Shown: piece by piece, positions 8,407 to 15,986 of the stretch
Layout of the letters: each line of letters opens with the position of its first letter
How positions within the stretch are numbered: position 1 is the first letter of the stretch
Source of the DNA: Bacteroidota bacterium
GTDB lineage: Bacteria; Bacteroidota; Bacteroidia; Palsa-965
Reading direction: 5' to 3'
NCBI GenBank assembly: GCA_003151415.1
Contig: PLXK01000145.1
Location: 1 to 40,822 of the forward strand
Length of the DNA stretch: 40,822 bases
Made by a program: the position numbers and the translations under genes
The notes under the pieces: generated by a model
Database searches by the model: none
Told to the model about the DNA's origin: nothing
Seen by the model: the letters and a program-made list of their open reading frames with translations, nothing else

Positions 8407-10248
8407 CTAATCCTTTGTCTGATCTGCCGGTTTATCTGTATCTGAATGAAAATAATCAAACACAATCTTCCCCTTGGCCTTTCCAATTGTTTCAGAAAGC
8501 TGCTCTTGTGTGCACTCTTTAATCTGTTTGACTGATTTGAATTTGCTGAGCAAAGTCTGGGCTGTGACTGTGCTGATGCCTTTAATGGCGGTGAGTTCTG
8601 TCTTGATAGTTCCTTTTTCCCTTCGCTTGCGGTGATGGGTAATGCCAAAGCGGTGCGCCTCATCGCGGATTTGCTGAATGATGCGCAGGGTTTCTGATTT
8701 CTTGTCGAGATACATGGGCAGGGAATCGCCCGGATAATAAATTTCTTCGAGTCTTTTGGCAATGCCAATGATTCCGATCTTGCCGCGAAGACCCAGTTTT
8801 TCAAGACTGTTCAGCGCCGCACTGAGCTGTCCTTTACCGCCATCGACAACAATGAGCTGGGGCATTTCCTGGTTCTCGTCGAGCATGCGTTTGTAGCGGC
8901 GGTAGATCACTTCTTCCATCGATGCAAAATCGTCGGGACCTTCCACCGTTTTGATGTTGAAATGCCGGTAGTCTTTTTTGCTGGGGCGGGTATCCTTAAA
9001 AACAGTCATGGCCGCAACAGGATAGGCTCCCTGTATGTTTGAGTTGTCAAAACATTCGATGTGCCGGGGTTCTTCTTTGAGCCGAAGATCCTTCATCATG
9101 GTTTGAAGAATGCGTTTGGTATGGCGTTCGGGATCGACAAGGGCTTGCTGTCTGGCCCTTTCCTTGCGGTAGTATTCGACATTCCGTTCTGACAAGTCAA
9201 GCAGTTTTTTCTTGTCGCCGCGCTGAGGAACCAGAAACACGACGCCCGGCATTTCTATTTCAGGCGCTTCCTGCACGACAATTTCTCCGGCATCACTTTG
9301 AAAACGCTGGCGGAACTCGGTGATGGCCATGAGCAACAGCTCTTCCTTGGTTTCATCGAGTTTTCTTTTCATCTCAATGGTATGACCCAGTACAATGGCG
9401 CCGTTCATCACCTTGAAAAAATTGATAAAGGCAACATCTTCTTCCATGGCAATGCAATAGACTTCCACATTGCTGATGGTGGGACTGACCACTGTCGATT
9501 TGCTCTGGTAGTTTTCGAGTGAAGCTATTTTTTCCTTGATGATGTGCGCCTTTTCGTATTGCATCTTTTCGGCGAAGTCTTCCATTTCCTGCTTCATGTG
9601 TTTGATGGCAGAACTGAAATTTCCCCGGATGATCTCCTCGATGGCGGCCACGGATCGGTTGTAATCTTCTTCGGTCTGGAATGCCTGGCAGGGACCTTTG
9701 CAATTGCCGATGTGGTATTCCAGGCAAACCTTGTATTTTCCTTTGCGTATGTTTTCTTCGCTGAGGTTGAGATTGCAGTTGCGCGTGGGATACAGGGTAT
9801 GAATCAATTCGAGCAGATTGTGCATCATCTTCACATTCGCATAGGGTCCGAAATACCGCGAACCGTCTTTGATCAGTCGGCGTGTGGCAAAGACACGGGG
9901 GAAACGCTCGTTTTTGATACAGATCCAGGGAAAGGTTTTATCGTCTTTCAGCGAAACGTTGTAGCGGGGCTGATATTTTTTGATGAGGTTGTTTTCAAGA
10001 AGCAAGGCATCCAGTTCGGTATCAACGATGATGAATTTGATATCGGCAATGCGGCGCACCAGCATGGCAGTCTTGGCCCGGTCATGTTCCTTGACAAAAT
10101 AAGAGAATACGCGTTTCTTTAAATTTTTTGCTTTGCCTACATAGAGGATTTTCCCTTCGGCATCAAAATACTGATACACCCCCGGATTTTCGGGAATTGT
10201 TTTGAGCAGATCCCTGATCGTTTCTCCAACTTGGTCTTTAGAACTCAT
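8407..10248 (-). CDS. uvrC: UvrABC system protein C (excinuclease)
   Basis: UvrC makes the two incisions on either side of DNA damage during nucleotide excision repair. The 613-residue protein has the expected order: an N-terminal GIY-YIG nuclease domain (GVYQYFDAEGKILYVGKAK, with GVY and YVG in place of GIY and YIG, as is common in UvrC), a UVR helix region that binds UvrB near residue 210, an RNase H-like nuclease domain beginning at IECFDNSNIQGAYPVAAM, and a C-terminal helix-hairpin-helix near LTAIKGISTVTAQTLLSKF. I chose the ATG at 10246-10248; a TTG at 10257 adds three residues and overlaps a TAATTTTG box that looks more like a promoter element. The gene runs up to the regulator remnant downstream. 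UvrA and UvrB are elsewhere. Confidence 0.97.
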   Translation of the reverse strand: MSSKDQVGETIRDLLKTIPENPGVYQYFDAEGKILYVGKAKNLKKRVFSYFVKEHDRAKTAMLVRRIADIKFIIVDTELDALLLENNLIKKYQPRYNVSLKDDKTFPWICIKNERFPRVFATRRLIKDGSRYFGPYANVKMMHNLLELIHTLYPTRNCNLNLSEENIRKGKYKVCLEYHIGNCKGPCQAFQTEEDYNRSVAAIEEIIRGNFSSAIKHMKQEMEDFAEKMQYEKAHIIKEKIASLENYQSKSTVVSPTISNVEVYCIAMEEDVAFINFFKVMNGAIVLGHTIEMKRKLDETKEELLLMAITEFRQRFQSDAGEIVVQEAPEIEMPGVVFLVPQRGDKKKLLDLSERNVEYYRKERARQQALVDPERHTKRILQTMMKDLRLKEEPRHIECFDNSNIQGAYPVAAMTVFKDTRPSKKDYRHFNIKTVEGPDDFASMEEVIYRRYKRMLDENQEMPQLIVVDGGKGQLSAALNSLEKLGLRGKIGIIGIAKRLEEIYYPGDSLPMYLDKKSETLRIIQQIRDEAHRFGITHHRKRREKGTIKTELTAIKGISTVTAQTLLSKFKSVKQIKECTQEQLSETIGKAKGKIVFDYFHSDTDKPADQTKD

Positions 10249-10367
10249 CCGGTACAAAATTATTCATTTATGCCGGATTCCACTGGGTTTTGGGCAAACA
10301 ATTACGATCAGTTTTCTTTGCCTTTGCCAACTGCCAACAACCAGCTGCACGCTGCCAACTTCTTTTC

Positions 10368-11333
10368 TCAGAAGGCCGGGCATATAACCGGACGGTAATG
10401 CGGTTTGTGTTTTTTGCAGGTGAAGCCCATGGCAAAAGACACTTCATGCGCACCGGCAGTGGTATTGGTTAAGCGGGAAACGGTGATGTCGTAGCTGTAA
10501 CCCACACGGATGTTCCCTTTATCGATACCCACGAGCATAATGAAGGAATCTCGGTTTCTGTACCACAGACCGCAGACAAGCACTTCTTTTTTCAGATACA
10601 GGCCCAGATTGAGTTCCTGGAAATCCTGTTGTTTTTGCCAGATGATGTTGGGCGAAATCAGCACATCGGGATTTCTGAAATCGCCGATTGGAATATTGGC
10701 TCCTCCATGGAGTGTATATTTCATGGGCAATGTACTTGTGCCGCTTGTCAATAAAGATTCATTGGGTTGGGTGAGATGATGGGCAGCAAATCCGAAAAAA
10801 TAATAATCGCTGAAACCGACAATGCCCGCCGACACATCCAGGTTTGATTTGGAAGGGGGACCGGGTGTTTCACCGGTTTGATACACAAACCCGCGGGAAG
10901 GATCGATCATGTCTCCAAAATTGACTTTGCTCCAATCCAGCGATTTTTGCGTGAATGTGGCCTGCATGGCTGCGGCAATGGTAAAGGTACGGCTGATGGG
11001 CTGGTGGTATGAATAGATTCCGCTTATCGTTGTTGTCTTGATGGTTCCCTGTCCGGCCTGATCGGTTGTGGCCAGCAAACCGATACCGCCATGAAGATCA
11101 TAGACCATTTTGTCGAACGAGGCGCTGGTGGTGGCAAAGGTTCCGCTGATGCCGGGCCACTGATTGCGGTAATTGACACACACCCTCGGGCAGAGCTTGC
11201 TTCCGGCAAGGGCCGGATTGAGGTAAAGCGGGTTGGCATAAAACTGAGTGAACTGAGGATCCTGAGCAAATGTGCTTTTTGGAAAAAACAAATAACTCAC
11301 AATCGAGACGAAGAGCAGTAGGGCTTTTTTCAT
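10368..11333 (-). CDS. PorP/SprF family type IX secretion membrane protein
   Basis: The 321-residue protein has a signal peptide ending near TFAQ, followed by the family hallmark QDPQFTQFYANPLYLNPALAG. The rest alternates in a way typical of outer-membrane beta-barrels (NYRNQWPGI, GGIGLLATTDQAGQG, RVGYSYDITVS). PorP/SprF proteins are usually needed to deliver or hold individual T9SS substrates, especially those with CHU_C-type (type B) C-terminal domains, at the cell surface. Unlike many family members it has no adhesin gene beside it; the only CHU_C-ended substrate visible is the adhesin at 25244. The gene is monocistronic as far as can be seen. The family call is strong; the partner is inferred. 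Confidence 0.92.
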   Translation of the reverse strand: MKKALLLFVSIVSYLFFPKSTFAQDPQFTQFYANPLYLNPALAGSKLCPRVCVNYRNQWPGISGTFATTSASFDKMVYDLHGGIGLLATTDQAGQGTIKTTTISGIYSYHQPISRTFTIAAAMQATFTQKSLDWSKVNFGDMIDPSRGFVYQTGETPGPPSKSNLDVSAGIVGFSDYYFFGFAAHHLTQPNESLLTSGTSTLPMKYTLHGGANIPIGDFRNPDVLISPNIIWQKQQDFQELNLGLYLKKEVLVCGLWYRNRDSFIMLVGIDKGNIRVGYSYDITVSRLTNTTAGAHEVSFAMGFTCKKHKPHYRPVICPAF

Positions 11334-11523
11334 GGAAAGCAGGATATGAAATGCAATTCTATGATAAAGACGCAGGGAGGCCTGAAAGGTTGCCTTGGTT
11401 AGCCGTTAAAAAAACACCGCTTTCAGCAACAAGGGCCGGGAAAAATTCAAAAAGAGAACAGAAGAGATCTCCCGGAACAAGCATTGCAGCAAAACAATAT
11501 CAGAATGCAGCAGAGTAAGTGCT

Positions 11524-11578
11524 GTTTGTTACAAAGTGAATTGCTTTTGCAACAAAAGCGATTCACTTTGTAACAAAC
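11524..11578. repeat. Inverted repeat with 25-bp arms and a 5-nt loop
   Basis: The left arm (11524-11548) and right arm (11554-11578) are reverse complements with a single mismatch (the T in gaaTtgc lies opposite the G in gcGattc, a G-T pair), separated by GCAAC. The arms contain the core GAATYGCTTTTG that also repeats in the adjacent tandem array, so the hairpin appears to consist of two repeat units in opposite orientation. The arms are too long and lack the flanking U tract for an ordinary intrinsic terminator. In RNA it would fold very stably. Confidence 0.85.
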
Positions 11579-11599
11579 GCAAATGGAATGCAACAATCA

Positions 11600-11767
11600 T
11601 AAGTAAGAATGTAACATAATGAATCACTTTTGCAACAAAATGAATCGCTTTTGTGTCAAAATGAATGGCAATTGTGTCAAAAACATATCCGATTGTAACA
11701 GCCACAAACAGGAATGTCACAAAATGAATCGCTTTTGTGACAAAATGAATCGCTTTTGCAGCAAAGT
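11600..11767. repeat. Degenerate 21-nt tandem repeat array
   Basis: Seven consecutive units in strict 21-nt register run from 11621 to 11767, with a further partial unit from 11600. The best units read GAATCGCTTTTGTGACAAAAT or differ at a few sites; the middle units are more diverged, but the TG followed by a pyrimidine is kept in all of them. Read on the plus strand, each unit gives a heptapeptide of the form M-N-R-F-C-x-K with a Cys in every unit. No start signal or homologous domain supports translation. Units are contiguous with no spacers, so this is not a CRISPR array. Confidence 0.85.
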
Positions 11768-11906
11768 CAATTCAAAACGTCATTTTGGCGTTTGGCCTTT
11801 ACTAAGTTGGAGATTAAAACGGGTAGATATATTGATGTTGGTCTGGAGCCAGAGGGGAAGATGACTGTTTTTTTAACAATCAGCACAATGCGATGTACGA
11901 AAAAAG

Positions 11907-13208
11907 CTATTTCTGATTCTGAATATTCATAGTTCTGCTTGCATTTGCCGCCCGGAAATTCGAATTGGAATAAACAAAATAAGCCAGCAGAACGAGAAAA
12001 GGAATCAGCAATACCAATGATCTGCTTTGCTTAAGGAAATAGCAAACAAGACTGGCGCTCAGAAACAGGAAAAACAACAGAGCCCGCATTCCGCCCAACT
12101 CAAAATAGTTAAACACACAAAGTGCCAGGAATATTCCAATCACAAGAGATAAATATTTTTTATCCGCATTGGAAATAAAAGAAGCCGACAACACAGCAAG
12201 CGGCGCAATGAGAAACATCCAATGCCGGTCCTGCATATAGATGATCCCCATTTTGGGAGTATGGAAAATGACAAGAAGCTGTACGAGCATGAGTGCGGCA
12301 TATGCGGCCATGTATGTCTTGACCGAACTCCACTTTTCTTTAAGAGATGAAACAAACGCCGGGATTGAAAAAACAAGCAGGAATACATAAGCCAGGTTAT
12401 GGTTTAACCAGATGAGGACATTCGAAGAATTGACATCGGTGATGCTTTTTGACATATCGGCATCCAGTATGCGGTATTGCAGCAGGTCGCTGATGGCCCG
12501 GATGCGGTAAAATGGATCGCCGGTAAGCCGGTAATAAAAACCAAGGAGCAGCAGCACAGAAAGAATTGAAAAACCCAATGTCCATTTCCAGAACAAGTGA
12601 TGTTTTTTCTGAACGAGATCGACAATCAGTACCAGCAAAAGGAAGGGGCCTAAAAGAACAATGGTTTCTTTGGTTAGAAAGCCCAGAACAAGAATCAGCT
12701 GCAGAAGAATGGCAGGTCCTGCTTTTCTTTCAGACCGCTCGCGTCCATAATACAAGGTCAGGACAGCGGCAATGGCATAAAAGGAAACAATCAGATCGGG
12801 ATAGAGTTCCAGCGAATAAGCTACCTGCTGAATGTTTACAGCAACAAGAAAAGCGGCAAGGGCGGCAATGTATGTACCTGCTGTTTTTTTCAAAAAAAGA
12901 AAAACAAGAGCGATGGTCATCAGGCTGGCAAGCAGCGGCCAGAGACTGGTTGTATATGGATTCTCGCCAAAGAGACGAAAGATCAGGCTCACTGGAACAA
13001 AAACCCCGAAACGGTTGGGGTAAGGCAGGTAGTCGGAATGGTAGTTGTGATTGATCAGCGCCCTGGCGTTGAAGGCGTATTGAAAGGGATCGTCGCTGGG
13101 GCCATTGGGAGCAATGGGTTTTAAGCAGATCCAGGCAGCAATGTGTAGGAGCAAAATGAGGCTGAGCAGAACATAAGGATTCTTGAATGCAAACGCCTTG
13201 CCTGTCAT
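11907..13208 (-). CDS. GT-C fold membrane glycosyltransferase, ArnT/PMT-like
   Basis: The 433-residue protein is mostly hydrophobic, with about ten to twelve predicted membrane helices (for example ALAAFLVAVNIQQVAYSLEL, LVIGIFLALCVFNYF, LLIPFLVLLAYFVYS). The first periplasmic loop holds paired acidic residues, SDDPFQYAFNARALI, where GT-C enzymes keep the Asp that activates the acceptor. It would transfer a sugar from a polyprenyl-phosphate donor to a lipid or protein at the outer face of the inner membrane. Its start lies 1 nt after the stop of the FAD oxidoreductase gene, so the two are translationally coupled. Donor and acceptor are not predictable. A non-enzymatic membrane protein cannot be excluded, but the loop motif favours a transferase. 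Confidence 0.8.
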   Translation of the reverse strand: MTGKAFAFKNPYVLLSLILLLHIAAWICLKPIAPNGPSDDPFQYAFNARALINHNYHSDYLPYPNRFGVFVPVSLIFRLFGENPYTTSLWPLLASLMTIALVFLFLKKTAGTYIAALAAFLVAVNIQQVAYSLELYPDLIVSFYAIAAVLTLYYGRERSERKAGPAILLQLILVLGFLTKETIVLLGPFLLLVLIVDLVQKKHHLFWKWTLGFSILSVLLLLGFYYRLTGDPFYRIRAISDLLQYRILDADMSKSITDVNSSNVLIWLNHNLAYVFLLVFSIPAFVSSLKEKWSSVKTYMAAYAALMLVQLLVIFHTPKMGIIYMQDRHWMFLIAPLAVLSASFISNADKKYLSLVIGIFLALCVFNYFELGGMRALLFFLFLSASLVCYFLKQSRSLVLLIPFLVLLAYFVYSNSNFRAANASRTMNIQNQK

Positions 13209-13209
13209 T

Positions 13210-14298
13210 TTATCCTTTGTTGCCGGGTGCGGGTTCCTTGTAAAAACGCCTGATATCCACTTCGGGATTCAGCATTACTCCTTCTTGCAGATGAGCGATA
13301 AAATGATCTGCAAATAGCGGGGCAATCATCACTCCTTTGCTGCCCATACCATTGAACATGCACAATGCCGGATGTTTGGGATGAACACCGATAAGCGGAC
13401 GGCGGTTAATCACCGTTGGCCGGATTCCCGCCCTGTGATCCATGATTTCATAAGGAAGCTTCAATACCTTTTCCAGCCGTTGGATCAGATCGGCTTTTCC
13501 GGCTTCGGTAGGCAATTCATCGAGTTTGTCCCAGGCGAAGGTGGAACCAACACGATAGAGCCCGTTTCCAAGCGGTAAAATAAAAATGCCTTTGTTTACG
13601 ACTTTGTCCACCGTATAGCCGGGTATCTTCACGGTGAGCACTTCGCCTTTGGCCAGGTTGAAAGGCATCCAGCTGAACCAGGGGTTTGAGGCCGCAAGAT
13701 GGCCTTCGCAAAAAAGAATCCGTTTGGCCCCGAGCGAACGGTATGTAACCATCTCATCAGAAAAGGTTAAAAGAGCATGATTGAATTTTTCATGAAGAAT
13801 AAGATTTTGTGCCAGAAAATAGTTCCGCGAAAGTTCCAGAAAAAGAGGCACGTCCAGATAACCGGCGCAACTGACAAAGGCATAGCCCTGCTCTGCATGA
13901 ATAGAATCGCCCACCGCCGATCCTGCTTGTATTGCAGAAAGATAGGTACTGAGTTCGGCGCTTCTTTTTTTCTCCCAGAGTGTTTTTTCCTGTTCCTCGG
14001 CAAAAATTTTGACAAGCTCTTTTTTATAAAAAAAACGGGCCTTCAAAAGGACTTCCATCTTTGGATAAAAATCTTCGGCAAAATGGAGCTGCTCTTCGGC
14101 CATCCAGCTTTTAACCAGTCTTTTAAACACAACGGGGTTGAACAAACCGGCTGCTACTTTGGAACTTGATGAAAGCGAGGGCTCGTCGATGATGCAGATT
14201 TTCCTGCCCCGCTCCAGAAGCAAATGCGCAATCACCGTTCCGGCCAATCCCTGACCGGCAATAAGATAATCGTATTTGTTTTGGACCGCTGTCTTCAT
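13210..14298 (-). CDS. FAD-dependent oxidoreductase, D-amino-acid/glycine oxidase (DAO) family
   Basis: The 362-residue protein opens with the dinucleotide-binding fold YLIAGQGLAGTVIAHLLLE followed by the acidic end of strand 2 (ICIIDE). The GxGxxG loop here has the form GQGLAG. The C-terminal segment HRAGIRPTVINRRPLIGVHP and FNGMGSKGVMIAPLFADHF is the second FAD-contacting region typical of DAO proteins (glycine oxidase, ThiO, the MnmC oxidase half). It probably oxidises an amine or amino acid, but I see no residue that fixes the substrate. It leads a two-gene operon: the glycosyltransferase starts 1 nt after its stop. The 37-nt gap to the divergent plus-strand frame leaves little room for a promoter. 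Confidence 0.86.
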   Translation of the reverse strand: MKTAVQNKYDYLIAGQGLAGTVIAHLLLERGRKICIIDEPSLSSSSKVAAGLFNPVVFKRLVKSWMAEEQLHFAEDFYPKMEVLLKARFFYKKELVKIFAEEQEKTLWEKKRSAELSTYLSAIQAGSAVGDSIHAEQGYAFVSCAGYLDVPLFLELSRNYFLAQNLILHEKFNHALLTFSDEMVTYRSLGAKRILFCEGHLAASNPWFSWMPFNLAKGEVLTVKIPGYTVDKVVNKGIFILPLGNGLYRVGSTFAWDKLDELPTEAGKADLIQRLEKVLKLPYEIMDHRAGIRPTVINRRPLIGVHPKHPALCMFNGMGSKGVMIAPLFADHFIAHLQEGVMLNPEVDIRRFYKEPAPGNKG

Positions 14299-14343
14299 GG
14301 AAAGATGGGGTTAAATTAGCAAAACAAGGACGAACATGGGCAA

Positions 14344-14371
14344 TTGTCTTCGGGAATATTTTTTATCTTTA
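14344..14371 (+). promoter_or_regulatory. Probable promoter for the rimB-rimK run
   Basis: A TTG (14344-14346), a 17-nt spacer and TATCTTTA (14364-14371) give a near match to the Bacteroidota promoter pattern, one base off in the -7 box and with a slightly short spacer. It lies inside the longest open frame of the RimB-like gene and so favours the downstream TTG start at 14396. Confidence 0.4.
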
Positions 14372-14395
14372 GAAGCTGTTTTAATTATCAGACAT

Positions 14396-14851
14396 TTGAA
14401 AAAGCAAAGACCCAAAAATCTTATTGGAAGGCGCGAGCAAGTTGATTTTCCTGATCTGGGTCTGTTTGACATTACGGCCAAAATAGATACGGGCGCTTAC
14501 ACAACGGCCGTGCATTGCCAGGATATCCTCGAAAAGGACGGCGTTCTTCATTTCAAATTGCTTGACCCCCTTCGGCCCGAATACAGCGAACAGGATCATA
14601 CAGCCAAAGAATTCAGCCAAAAAGACATCAAAAATTCCTTCGGGGAAATTGAACGCCGCTACCTGGTTAAAACCCGGGTGCAGATGGGAGGGCGTATTGT
14701 TAAATGTATAATTTCGCTCACCAACAGAGGCACCATGCGCTATCCGGTACTGATTGGCAGAAAATTTTTAAAAAACCGTTTTGTGGTGGATGTTTCTAAA
14801 TTGAATCTGGCCCCGCTGGATATACTTGCCCATCCCGATCATTCTTTATAA
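14396..14851 (+). CDS. RimB-like retropepsin-fold 'ATP-dependent zinc protease'
   Basis: The 151-residue protein carries the aspartic protease signature KIDTGAYTTAVHC (Asp31) and the flap and strand pattern of the retropepsin-like family that database entries call ATP-dependent zinc protease, including GRREQVDFPDLGL near the start and RYPVLIGRKFLKNRFVVDVS near the end. In Pseudomonas, RimB is reported to cleave glutamate tails added by RimK; here it lies 12 nt before the rimK gene, which supports a shared job. The open frame continues upstream to an ATG at 14336, adding 20 mostly hydrophobic residues not expected in the family. A promoter-like box inside that stretch argues for TTG 14396-14398 as the start, though the ATG is preceded by a purine-rich AAGGA and remains possible. 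Confidence 0.85.
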   Translation: MKKQRPKNLIGRREQVDFPDLGLFDITAKIDTGAYTTAVHCQDILEKDGVLHFKLLDPLRPEYSEQDHTAKEFSQKDIKNSFGEIERRYLVKTRVQMGGRIVKCIISLTNRGTMRYPVLIGRKFLKNRFVVDVSKLNLAPLDILAHPDHSL

Positions 14852-14863
14852 CCATACTCATTT

Positions 14864-15751
14864 ATGAAAATAGCCATTCTTTCGCGCAATCCCAATTTGT
14901 ATTCGACACGCCGGCTGCTTGAAGCCGGAAAGAAAAAGGGACATGAAATGCTGGTGATCGACCACCAGAAATGTGTTCTGATCATCGAAAAAAGCAGACC
15001 GCACATTTTTTACAAAGACAAGGAAATAACCGGTGTCAATGCCATCATCCCCCGTATCGGTGCTTCCGTTACATTTTACGGGGCCGCCGTTGTCAGACAG
15101 TTCGAACAGATGAAGGTGTTTTCCGCTGTTGAGTCTCAGGCTCTTGTCAGATCCAGGGATAAACTGCGCAGTTTGCAATTGCTCGCCAAGGCCGGGGTGG
15201 ATATGCCCAAGACGGCATTTGCTGCCAGCCCAAAAGACATCGACAATGTGATCAAACAAGTCGGCGGAGCTCCTGCGATTATCAAATTACTTGAAGGAAC
15301 ACAAGGTATCGGAGTCATTCTTGCCGAGACGTATAATTCCGCCAAGTCGGTTATCGAAGCCTTTCTGGGTGTGGAGGTAAACATTCTTGTGCAGGAATTT
15401 ATTGCAGAGGCAAAAGGAGCGGACATACGTGCTTTTATTGTTGACGGACAAGTGGTGGGTGCCATGAGAAGGCAAGGGGCTGAAGGGGATTTTCGTTCCA
15501 ATCTTCACCGGGGCGGAAAGGCAACGGTCATCACCTTGTCAAAAGAAGAAAAGACTACGGCCATTAAAGCCGTGAAAAAACTGGGCCTGGCCATAGCCGG
15601 GGTGGATATGCTTCAAAGTAAAAGGGGACCGCTGGTCATGGAAGTGAATTCTTCTCCCGGACTGGAAGGTATCGAAGGAGCCACCGGTGTGGATATTGCA
15701 GGCCGGATTATTGAATACGTGGAACGCAATGAGTTTCATGAATCGCAATAG
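14864..15751 (+). CDS. rimK: RimK-family ATP-grasp glutamate ligase
   Basis: RimK ligases add glutamate (or another amino acid) to a peptide or protein C-terminus with ATP; the classical target is ribosomal protein S6. The 295-residue protein matches the family from its [18 protein letters not shown] start through the pre-ATP-grasp domain, the ATP-binding segment [19 protein letters not shown], the [17 protein letters not shown] strand, and the metal-binding end [14 protein letters not shown] with its Glu and Asn ligands. The length is typical of RimK. It is sandwiched between a RimB-like protease and an AstE-like deacylase, a neighbourhood known for peptide-tag modification. The S6 C-terminus of this organism is not visible, so the target is inferred. 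Confidence 0.92.
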   Translation: MKIAILSRNPNLYSTRRLLEAGKKKGHEMLVIDHQKCVLIIEKSRPHIFYKDKEITGVNAIIPRIGASVTFYGAAVVRQFEQMKVFSAVESQALVRSRDKLRSLQLLAKAGVDMPKTAFAASPKDIDNVIKQVGGAPAIIKLLEGTQGIGVILAETYNSAKSVIEAFLGVEVNILVQEFIAEAKGADIRAFIVDGQVVGAMRRQGAEGDFRSNLHRGGKATVITLSKEEKTTAIKAVKKLGLAIAGVDMLQSKRGPLVMEVNSSPGLEGIEGATGVDIAGRIIEYVERNEFHESQ

Positions 15752-15870
15752 CATGTGAATTTGAAGACATCATAACCTACCAGAAGGCACGCTGGCCAGG
15801 AAGGAGCACGGATATTGATAGCAAGTCAATATTCTTTATACCAACAATCTTTTTTTTTCTAAAATAATTT

Positions 15871-15909
15871 TCTCCGTGTTTTTCTCCATGCTCTCCGTGC
15901 CTCCGTCGT
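15871..15909. repeat. CTCCGTG-type short interspersed repeat
   Basis: This segment contains the run TCTCCGTG, TTTTTCTCCATG, CTCTCCGTGC, CTCCGTCG. On the minus strand it reads as repeated CACGGAG units and encodes the RRHGEHGEKHGE type of string. From memory, very similar degenerate elements are scattered in intergenic DNA of unrelated bacteria. It lies in the 235-bp gap between rimK and the AstE-like gene. The adjacent TAAATTTG at 15909-15916 matches a -7 box but lacks a -33 partner. Confidence 0.55.
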
Positions 15910-15986
15910 AAATTTGTTGTTTCAACACAAAGAGGATTTGTTTTTACTGAGAAGGTTACTAAACACATTTAATCGCATAGTTCTGT

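Larger units (their letters stand above)
11334..11906. other. 573-base non-coding stretch with hairpin and 21-nt tandem repeat
   Basis: Between the porP-like start and the glycosyltransferase stop there is no recognisable protein. It holds an imperfect 25-bp-arm inverted repeat (11524-11578) and a roughly 21-nt tandem array (11600-11767), both annotated separately. The flanks 11334-11523 and 11768-11906 are unremarkable. Two short open frames over the array (one per strand) are by-products of the 21-nt period being a multiple of three. Confidence 0.7.

Noticed and set aside
10249-10257. TTG start giving uvrC three extra residues
   Set aside because: The TTG is part of a TAATTTTG box and the ATG at 10248 matches the usual UvrC start better.
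11529-11720. Minus-strand 63-codon frame over the 21-nt array
   Set aside because: It is produced by the repeat period being divisible by three; composition is low complexity and there is no start context.
11520-11770. CRISPR array
   Set aside because: Units are contiguous with no spacers, repeats are degenerate and no cas genes are present.
15777-15968. Minus-strand 63-codon frame containing HGEHGEKHGE
   Set aside because: It is the translation of the CTCCGTG repeat; such frames are repeat artefacts, not genes.
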